Positions 42,624 to 50,021 of a stretch of DNA of 64,000 nucleotides are shown here, one piece after another (position 1 is the first letter of the stretch; the number at the start of each line of letters is the position of its first letter). Made by a program: the position numbers and the translations under genes. This stretch comes from Zymobacter sp047495495. Lineage in GTDB: Bacteria; Pseudomonadota; Gammaproteobacteria; Pseudomonadales; Halomonadaceae. Where the stretch lies: positions 2,542,001 to 2,606,000 of the forward strand of contig NZ_CP179930.1 in the NCBI RefSeq assembly GCF_047495495.1, read 5' to 3'. The notes under the pieces were generated by a model, which did no database searches, had not been told where the DNA came from, and saw nothing but the letters and a program-made list of their open reading frames with translations.

Positions 42624-44492
42624 TCAATCCTTTATCTTGAAATCTGTCACATGGGTCATATTGCCATTTTCATCTATTTTGGCCATATAATGCACTATAA
42701 CACCATTGATTTTTTGTTCTACCTTAGACCATCCTTTCCCTTTAAAACAAGGGTCATTTATTTGGTCACTACCAATAATAACAGTACCATTCTCAGGATG
42801 TTTATTTACATGATCATAAGCAAATTCTTCGTTTCTATTATTCGGTTTTGTCCTACCAGTAGATTTTGTCGAAACCTTTTCTGGCTTTCGCGATGAAGAT
42901 GATTTTTTTAAACCAAATGGATCAGCCCACTGTATGGGATTAGGCGCGTACTGATAAAGATTAATCCCACCCGCTAAGCTAATCGGGTCTTGGGTCGTAA
43001 AGCGCCCTACCTGAGGATCGTAGTACCTAAAGCGGTTGTAGTGCAGTCCGGTTTCCGCATCACAATATTGTTCTTGGAAGCGCAGTGGCATCTCAACGTT
43101 AGCGGCATTGCCTTCGCTGTCATTGGCCTTTGCCAGCTCACCCCATGCACGATAGTGCCCTACCCAGTGTAGCTGCCCGTTGCGGTCGGTCAGTTCCTGT
43201 GGCGTACCCAGATGATCGGTATGGATGTAGTACAGCTGGAATTCAGGTGTTGCTGAAGCTGCCGACACAGCAGATGAGTAAGCGGCTTGGCCAGTACCGG
43301 TCATACGCTGAGCGTGCTGGTTGTAGGTCTCAACCAGCTGTGCTGCGGGCACAAAGCTTTCGGGTTCGTACAGCCAATGGGTGCGTTTAAGTGCTCGAGC
43401 CGTCAGTGTATGCACGCGCTGGGCGACTGGCAGCGAGAATTTCTTGCTCGGGTCTTCGGATTCGAGTTCCGGTTCTTGCGGGTACGCGAAGGTATCCCAG
43501 AAGTGGAACTCTCCTTCGAACACCTCTTCCGAGGTCAGCAGGTTGGCGTCCCAGCTAAACACGGTGAGCTTAGGCTTGGTCTTGCCGTCTTTGACTAGCT
43601 TCCACAAGCGACGCCCAAAGCCATCGTAGCCGTACTTGGCGTGCATCTCGGGTGGAGTGGTGTCACCAGCGGCAGGCGCGCGACGATAGCGTTTAACTTC
43701 CCGCAGCTGGTCGTCGGCGTCGTAGACGTATTCGGTGGTATGACCGCTTGGCTCGGTCTGGCGACGGCGATTGCCGCGCTCATCGTACTGGTAATGCGTG
43801 CCCGCGTAGCGTTCCAGCAGGTTGCCCATCACTTTCAGCAGCCGGCGGTAGTCGAATTTTACCTCTTCGCGCGCACCGTCCCAGCGGGTATTGATCGGCT
43901 GGCTATCGAGGTGCTGCTCGGTGTTCTGCAGCAGTTCGGGGTCAATCAGGTTACCCGCTGGGTCAAACGCGAAGGTTTCGTTGCCCAGCGGCGTACTGGC
44001 CGCTTTGAGGCGACCGATCGGGTCATACTGATAGCGCGTCTCACCTTTAAGCGAGTCGTCGATACCGTACAGTTCGGACGTCTGGGTGTAGTGATACAGA
44101 CGCTGTTGCTTGGCTTCTTCGCCCAATAAACGCTGCTGACGGGTCAGGCGGCCCATTACATCGTACTGGCGCGTCTGCTGTTGGACGCCATAGTGGCGCG
44201 CCGTCTCGCAATGCAGCGCATCACGCTCGAAATCAAACAGCGGTTGGCGGTCGAGCGACATCGCATGCACGTGGCCGGAACCATAACGCAGCCACGCCAC
44301 TTCTTGCCCGTTCGGTAGCATGGTGGTCTGGCGGTTGCCAAGCACGTCATAGGTGTGACGATAGACGCTGCGGTAATGATAACCGTCCGGCAGATCAGCG
44401 GTCTGCTCTTCAGCGATTAGATTGTCCAGCGCGTCATAATGCAGACGCACAGCGCTGTGGCTGTTCTGCACCGAAGTCAGGCGACCCAGCAT
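42624..44492 (-). CDS. Displaced Rhs core fragment with a second toxin tip
   Basis: A 622-aa frame: about 520 residues of Rhs YD-repeat core, nearly identical to the main Rhs, followed by a toxin of about 100 aa after DPFGLKK. The toxin tail reads NEEFAYDHVNKHPENGTVII, then WSKVEQKINGVIVHYMAKID and THVTDFKIKD, with no family I can name. Homology to the main gene stops abruptly at 44504, inside the word YAHD, so the N-terminal delivery part is missing. The ATG at 44492 has no clear ribosome-binding site. It is probably a silent reservoir cassette. AT content jumps at the core/toxin border. Confidence 0.75.
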   Translation of the reverse strand: MLGRLTSVQNSHSAVRLHYDALDNLIAEEQTADLPDGYHYRSVYRHTYDVLGNRQTTMLPNGQEVAWLRYGSGHVHAMSLDRQPLFDFERDALHCETARHYGVQQQTRQYDVMGRLTRQQRLLGEEAKQQRLYHYTQTSELYGIDDSLKGETRYQYDPIGRLKAASTPLGNETFAFDPAGNLIDPELLQNTEQHLDSQPINTRWDGAREEVKFDYRRLLKVMGNLLERYAGTHYQYDERGNRRRQTEPSGHTTEYVYDADDQLREVKRYRRAPAAGDTTPPEMHAKYGYDGFGRRLWKLVKDGKTKPKLTVFSWDANLLTSEEVFEGEFHFWDTFAYPQEPELESEDPSKKFSLPVAQRVHTLTARALKRTHWLYEPESFVPAAQLVETYNQHAQRMTGTGQAAYSSAVSAASATPEFQLYYIHTDHLGTPQELTDRNGQLHWVGHYRAWGELAKANDSEGNAANVEMPLRFQEQYCDAETGLHYNRFRYYDPQVGRFTTQDPISLAGGINLYQYAPNPIQWADPFGLKKSSSSRKPEKVSTKSTGRTKPNNRNEEFAYDHVNKHPENGTVIIGSDQINDPCFKGKGWSKVEQKINGVIVHYMAKIDENGNMTHVTDFKIKD

Positions 44493-44504
44493 ATCGTGAG
44501 CGTA
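42943..44504 (-). repeat. 1562-bp direct repeat, copy 2 (displaced Rhs core)
   Basis: Pairs with 45538-47099. Both copies are exactly 1562 bp between the same border words (GGCGCGTACTGAT at the left, the codons for YAHD at the right), so there is no net insertion or deletion. Substitutions are scattered and few. Confidence 0.9.
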
Positions 44505-44656
44505 TCAAGTATAAATATTTGCCCATCATATATATTATACTTCTGGTTAATCATGCGATTAATTAAATATTTTTGACAGAAAAAACTACTGCCATCTGCT
44601 AAAATTTATAATAGTCGATCAATCAAAACTCATCTCGTGAATAAGGTGATGAACCA

Positions 44657-45112
44657 TTATTCTAATTGATAAAAACTCCTATCAAAAAACAAATTTTTTA
44701 AACCTTTATTTATCGTATCACCCATTAAACAAAAGTAATCATCATAACCTCCGTACATTTTCCCAGACTCCGAAATAAAAATTACCATATGTTCTGAAAA
44801 ACCAACACCAATTGGACAAATTTCTTCGTTTGCTATTTTATTATAACAATCTGATACCCAACGAGGGTCTAACCATGACACTGGTTTTAATGGGTCAACA
44901 AAAAACTCTTCTGTCAAATCATCATTTGAATAAGAAGCATGTTTTATTTTCAACCCACCCATGCTTTTTAAAAATTCTTTTGCACTTTCATTCACAAAAT
45001 ACCCTTTATCAAAAAGGGCATCAACATAGTGACTAATATTTATTTTTCTATTAAAAAACCATCCTGATGACATAAGAACATCTGCAACTTTATTATCAAC
45101 TATAAATTTCAT
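44657..45112 (-). CDS. SUKH-type immunity protein for the main Rhs toxin
   Basis: A 151-aa protein seven nt downstream of the rhs stop, with GAGG six nt upstream. The C-terminal line CPIGVGFSEHMVIFISESGK followed by MYGGYDDYFCLMGDTI and NKGLKNLF matches the SUKH-3 pattern as I recall it. That family is often paired with deaminase toxins, and the Rhs tip upstream is deaminase-like. AT-rich relative to the rhs core. Confidence 0.75.
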   Translation of the reverse strand: MKFIVDNKVADVLMSSGWFFNRKINISHYVDALFDKGYFVNESAKEFLKSMGGLKIKHASYSNDDLTEEFFVDPLKPVSWLDPRWVSDCYNKIANEEICPIGVGFSEHMVIFISESGKMYGGYDDYFCLMGDTINKGLKNLFFDRSFYQLE

Positions 45113-45119
45113 TTCAACC

Positions 45120-48100
45120 TCATCCTGAAAGAACTTTTATACCAACTCTGTTAAATGTTTTACAACAGTTTCTACATTTAGGAAATGGAGAACCATCACC
45201 AGTATGAACTGTTGCCATTTCAAGGTCATGAGCAGATGCTCCTGACTTATATGCTTTGTTAACAGCATCAATTTCTGCACAATTATTAACAGCCCATGGC
45301 TCAGAACTAACAGCAGGCATTTCTACTGCTAGTTTCGCCGATATATTCTCAGGCTTACTTCCACTAGCTCCATAAAACACTTCTCCTGTCCGCGTGTTCT
45401 TAACAGCAGTTGTTGCTGTAGGCCACCTTGTACCATTTTCCTTGGCTGTTGCGACTACTTCACTAGCTTTTTTTTGGGCTAGCTCTAGAGCATTAAAATT
45501 AGTTAACCCCAGAGGATCAACCCATATAATAGGACTTGGCGCGTACTGATATAGGTTAACCCCACCAGCAAGGCTAATCGGGTCTTGGGTCGTAAACCGC
45601 CCTACCTGCGGGTCATAGTACCTGAAGCGGTTGTAGTGCAGTCCGGTTTCCGCATCACAGTATTGTCCTTGGAAGCGCAGTGGCATCTCAACACTGGCGG
45701 CGTTGCCCTCGCTGTCATTGGCCTTTGCCAGTTCACCCCATGCACGATAGTGCCCTACCCAGTGTAGATTGCCGTTGCGGTCGGTGAGTTCCTGTGGCGT
45801 ACCCAGATGATCGGTATGGATATAGTACAGCTGGGGTTCTAGTGTTGCTGACGCTGCCGACACACTGGATGAGTAGGTGGCTTGGCCGGTACCTGTCATA
45901 CGCTGGGCATGCTGATTATAGGTGTCGACTAGCTGCGCCGCGGGGACGAAGCTTTCGGGTTCATACAGCCAGTGGGTACGCTTGAGTGCACGCGCTGTCA
46001 GTGTGTGCACGCGCTGGGCGACTGGCAGCGAGAATTTCTTGCTCGGGTCTTCGGGCTCGAGTTCTGGCTCTTGCGGGTAGGCGAACGTATCCCAGAAGTG
46101 GAACTCTCCTTCGAACACCTCTTCCGAGGTCAGTAGGTTGGCGTCCCAGCTGAACACGGTGAGCTTAGGTTTGGCCTTGCCGTCTTTGACCAGTTTCCAT
46201 AGGCGACGCCCAAAGCCGTCGTAGCCGTATTTGGCGTGCATCTCGGGCGGGGTGGTATCACCAGCCGCAGGGGCGCGACGGTAGCGTTTGACCTCAATCA
46301 GGCGGTCATCGGCGTCATAGAGGTATTCGGTGGTATGGCCGCTCGGTTCCGTCTGGCGGCGGCGGTTGCCGCGCTCATCGTATTGGTAATGGGTGCCTGC
46401 GTAGCGTTCCAGCAGGTTGCCCATCACTTTGGGCAGCTGGCGGTAGTCGAATTTAACTTCTTCACGCGCGCCGTCCCAGCGAGTGTTGATCGGCTGGCTG
46501 TCGCGGTGCTGCTCGGTATTCTGCAGCAGTTCGGGGTCGATCAGGTTACCCGCCGGGTCAAACGCGAAGGTTTCGTTGCCCAGCGGCGTACTGGCCGCTT
46601 TGAGACGGCCAATCGGATCATACTGATAGCGCGTCTCACCTTTGAGCGAGTCGTCGATACCGTACAGTTCGGAGGTCTGGGTGTAGTGATACAGGCGCTG
46701 CTGCTTGGCTTCGTCGCCCAATAAACGCTGCTGACGGGTCAGGCGGCCCATCACATCGTACTGGCGCGTCTGCTGTTGGACGCCATAGTGGCGCGCCGTT
46801 TCACGGTGCAGCGCATCGCGCTCGAAATCAAACAACGGTTGGCGGTCAAGCGACATCGCATGCACATGGCCGGAACCATAACGCAGCCACGCCACTTCTT
46901 GGCCGTTAGGCAGCGTGGTCGTCTGGCGGTTGCCCAGCACATCGTAGGTATGGCGATAGACACTGCGATAACAATAACCGTCCGGCAGGTCCGCGGTCTG
47001 CTCTTCAGCGATCAGATTGTCCAGCGCATCATAATGCAGACGTACTGCACTGTGGCTGTTCTGCACCGAGGTCAGGCGCCCCAGCCTATCGTGGGCATAA
47101 CGCGTCTCAACGATACCGTGTCCCGTGCGCTCAATAAGCTTGCGCTTCAGCAGCCCCGTACTGTCACGTTCATACAGCGTGGCCTGATCGCCCTCGCGGT
47201 AGGTCAGCAACATCCCGCCTTCGTCGTACTGGTACTGACGCGTACGACCATCGAAGCCCACTTCCTGCTTAAGGCGACCCACACCGTCGTAATCGAACGA
47301 CCACTGCTCGCCGTTCTGGTTGGTCAGGCGTGACAGGCGGCGCAGAGTGTCGTACTGATAGGCAAGGCGGAAACCGGCCGCATCGATGCGTTCGACCGGT
47401 AGCCCCTTACCGTCGTAGGCGTAGCGGGTTTCTTCGCCTTTCGGGTTAACGTAGCGGGTCAGGTTGCCCTCGCCGTCGTACTCGAACTGCTCAGTGGTGC
47501 CGTCGGGATAGCGCACGACGGTCGGCAGTCCCATCCGATCACGCTGGAAGTAGATCTTCTGTTTCAACGCATCGGTCTGCTCGATCAGCTGACCTCGATG
47601 ATCGTAGCTATAGGTGGTCTTCTGCCCGGAACAGTCGGTAGAGGCAATCAACTGCCCTTGTTCATTCCACTGATAACCGTATTCGTTATGGGCGGGATCA
47701 ATGACCTTGATCGGCAGCGATTGGTCGTTGTACTTAAACTGGGTCGTGCGACCGGCAAAGTCGGTATCCGCCGCAACACGTCCTTGCCCGTCATACATCG
47801 TTTTGCGCATACGACCAATGGGGTCAGTCATCGTGGTCTGACGCCCTTTTTCATCGTACTCATAAACTGTTGTGCGCGACATCGGATCGCTAAAACGGAT
47901 CAAACGTCCCTTGGCATCGTATTCAAAGGCAAAGGTGCGCCCTTCGCCATCAATATGCGCCAGCAGATTACCGTGCTCATCCCAGCGCCAGTGTTCACTG
48001 CCCAGATGTGGCTGATACGGGGTGGTCCGTGACTCAATACGATTGAAGTAGTTATAGCGATAGTAGGTCTCTAGCCCGTGCGCATCGGTGACCTTGGTGT

Positions 48101-49997
48101 ACCACATGCTGCGGTTGTATTCGAAGCGGGTATCTTCACTGCCATCGTCCAGCCAGTTATGGATACAGCGCGCTTCACGCGCATTGGCGGGTTCACCTTC
48201 TGCCTGACCGGGCCACTCCCACTCCAGATGGCATCCCAAACCGTTGCGGTTGGCATAGAACGTCAGCAGGTGCTGTTCATAGCGATAGGTGCGCGTTCGG
48301 TCCCGGGCATCAGTCTGTGCAACCAGATCACGCTGTTCGTCATACCCATAGTGCGACAGCACTTCAGGCGCGTGTTCAGCATCTGGAAAATGGCGCTCGA
48401 TCCGCTCAACTAGCCCTTCTGCGTTATACGTTAGGCGCACGTCCATCGCAGCACCATCGGTAATGCGCATCATCAGCCGCTGAGCGGTGTCGTACTCGAA
48501 GTGCAGCGCATTGCCGTCTTGTTCCCGGGCCTCGACCAACCGGAACACATGGCGTCCCGCGCTGTTGAGGCTGCCCATTCGCACATAGCGCTGGCGATCG
48601 TTATAAAGCGTCTCCAACACGATTTCGTGCTCGGAAGGACGCGACAGCGTTATATGCTCAGTGGGTTCATAACGTGATTCGCCCACAGCAAGGGAGGCAA
48701 GCGGCACACAGCGGTTTTCATCATCTACAAAGAACAGCTGCTCGTCGCTCTGCTCAAAGCGTAGATGGTAGGGCGTACTCCAACGCGCCCCCAGCTCGCT
48801 ATCGTCCAGCATGTCACAGCTAGAACGGTAGAAACGCGTCCACTCAAGATTAATAAGCCCGGGCACGACGAAATCGGTCTGCCACAGGTTTTCATCCCCC
48901 ATTACAAGATGAATCGGGTTCTGTGTACGAGGTTTAGGCCGATGTGTTCCTTCTTCGTCATTACACGTTGAACACCCAGGCTTATCTTTCGCCGGCGTGG
49001 GGTGATTGTCGGCAGGTGCCTTGGTGCAGTCACCTTTCTGTTCGACCAGCGCGGCGGGGTGATGCGCCTTGCCATCGTTGGCCACGTGTGACTGCGCCTG
49101 CACGTTGTGTGTCTTGTGCCGACGTGCCAGTACGGCATCGGTAATGGCGATCACCAGCGGCATCAGTTTGAGGATGGCATCTCCCACCTTAACGGCGCCC
49201 TGCACGCTATAGTCACGCATGCCCTGCTCAAGGGACTGGCGCAGCGTCTGATCCAAACAATCCAGCAGCTTTTCCATGCCTTTGAAGGCAATTTTTTTGA
49301 CATTGTCCGACGGCCAGACGGTCCAACCTTCTTCGATCAACTTGACCTGCTTGGCCCAGTTGAACGGGCTATGGATGAAATCCGCCAGCGAGTTACCCAG
49401 CTTCTTGATCAGATCAACCAGTAGGCTTTTGAGATCTTCAATCCACGACTGCAATTTCAATAAGAACTCTTCAATCTGGCCACTGAATACCTCGACCAGT
49501 TTGTCGATCAATAGCGCCAGTCCCATACCGCGCGCAAACTCCCACAGGCCGTGTCTAACAACCGCACGAATGGGTGCTGAAGCGTTGCCTGCCGCAGGGA
49601 TTAGGCCGATACCATCAACGCCGAGCGTGACCCATAGCCAGATATTTTTGAAATTCGAATGTTGGTTATGCTCGTCGGTCTTGCAGATTTCATAGGTATC
49701 AAACGCCACATCTTTAAGCGCAATCACGTTACCCACGATGGGGACGCATGCGGCCCCTTCCATGATGTAATGCACCATGTTGCTGCCGTTATCGTTCGGC
49801 TTCGGCTCTTCCATCGTGACTTCTGGCATAGAAGGCTCAACGTTGGCCGGAGCATACATCACACGTCGCTGGTTGGCCTGCTCAATCAGCTTGGGATCAA
49901 TGCCTTTGAGCGGATTTTCTTCTGCCGCACTGGCATCGTTCACTACCTGTTGGGGTGAGACTTGGCTCTGCTGATCGTTTTGTGGTGTGTCTGTCAT
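45120..49997 (-). CDS. Full-length Rhs effector with a deaminase-like C-terminal toxin
   Basis: A 1625-aa polymorphic toxin, 24 nt downstream of vgrG. Residues 1-340 form an N-terminal region with hydrophobic stretches (GAACVPIVGNVIALKDVAFD, LWVTLGVDGIGLIPAAGN) but no PAAR motif that I can find. The DUF6531-like start (NPIHLVMGDENLWQTDFVV) and YD repeats follow to about 1460. The conserved border DPQVGRFTTQDPISLAGG to DPLGL lies near 1465-1497. The last ~128 residues form a toxin with NNCAEIDAVN (about 1570) and PKCRNC (about 1608), the CAE and CxxC zinc motifs of the deaminase fold, YwqJ-like. Delivery is presumably by type VI secretion through the VgrG encoded upstream. Confidence 0.88.
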   Translation of the reverse strand: MTDTPQNDQQSQVSPQQVVNDASAAEENPLKGIDPKLIEQANQRRVMYAPANVEPSMPEVTMEEPKPNDNGSNMVHYIMEGAACVPIVGNVIALKDVAFDTYEICKTDEHNQHSNFKNIWLWVTLGVDGIGLIPAAGNASAPIRAVVRHGLWEFARGMGLALLIDKLVEVFSGQIEEFLLKLQSWIEDLKSLLVDLIKKLGNSLADFIHSPFNWAKQVKLIEEGWTVWPSDNVKKIAFKGMEKLLDCLDQTLRQSLEQGMRDYSVQGAVKVGDAILKLMPLVIAITDAVLARRHKTHNVQAQSHVANDGKAHHPAALVEQKGDCTKAPADNHPTPAKDKPGCSTCNDEEGTHRPKPRTQNPIHLVMGDENLWQTDFVVPGLINLEWTRFYRSSCDMLDDSELGARWSTPYHLRFEQSDEQLFFVDDENRCVPLASLAVGESRYEPTEHITLSRPSEHEIVLETLYNDRQRYVRMGSLNSAGRHVFRLVEAREQDGNALHFEYDTAQRLMMRITDGAAMDVRLTYNAEGLVERIERHFPDAEHAPEVLSHYGYDEQRDLVAQTDARDRTRTYRYEQHLLTFYANRNGLGCHLEWEWPGQAEGEPANAREARCIHNWLDDGSEDTRFEYNRSMWYTKVTDAHGLETYYRYNYFNRIESRTTPYQPHLGSEHWRWDEHGNLLAHIDGEGRTFAFEYDAKGRLIRFSDPMSRTTVYEYDEKGRQTTMTDPIGRMRKTMYDGQGRVAADTDFAGRTTQFKYNDQSLPIKVIDPAHNEYGYQWNEQGQLIASTDCSGQKTTYSYDHRGQLIEQTDALKQKIYFQRDRMGLPTVVRYPDGTTEQFEYDGEGNLTRYVNPKGEETRYAYDGKGLPVERIDAAGFRLAYQYDTLRRLSRLTNQNGEQWSFDYDGVGRLKQEVGFDGRTRQYQYDEGGMLLTYREGDQATLYERDSTGLLKRKLIERTGHGIVETRYAHDRLGRLTSVQNSHSAVRLHYDALDNLIAEEQTADLPDGYCYRSVYRHTYDVLGNRQTTTLPNGQEVAWLRYGSGHVHAMSLDRQPLFDFERDALHRETARHYGVQQQTRQYDVMGRLTRQQRLLGDEAKQQRLYHYTQTSELYGIDDSLKGETRYQYDPIGRLKAASTPLGNETFAFDPAGNLIDPELLQNTEQHRDSQPINTRWDGAREEVKFDYRQLPKVMGNLLERYAGTHYQYDERGNRRRQTEPSGHTTEYLYDADDRLIEVKRYRRAPAAGDTTPPEMHAKYGYDGFGRRLWKLVKDGKAKPKLTVFSWDANLLTSEEVFEGEFHFWDTFAYPQEPELEPEDPSKKFSLPVAQRVHTLTARALKRTHWLYEPESFVPAAQLVDTYNQHAQRMTGTGQATYSSSVSAASATLEPQLYYIHTDHLGTPQELTDRNGNLHWVGHYRAWGELAKANDSEGNAASVEMPLRFQGQYCDAETGLHYNRFRYYDPQVGRFTTQDPISLAGGVNLYQYAPSPIIWVDPLGLTNFNALELAQKKASEVVATAKENGTRWPTATTAVKNTRTGEVFYGASGSKPENISAKLAVEMPAVSSEPWAVNNCAEIDAVNKAYKSGASAHDLEMATVHTGDGSPFPKCRNCCKTFNRVGIKVLSG
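45538..47099 (-). repeat. 1562-bp direct repeat, copy 1 (main Rhs core)
   Basis: The source-like copy of the repeat also found at 42943-44504, with its first 332 bp also at 41739-42070. The left border is the core/toxin junction. Confidence 0.9.
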
Positions 49998-50021
49998 GAG
50001 TGTTCGTTATCCCTGCATTCT

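Noticed and set aside
41739..47099. Insertion-sequence origin of the large repeats
   Set aside because: No transposase, terminal inverted repeats or target duplications; the repeats are Rhs core coding DNA.
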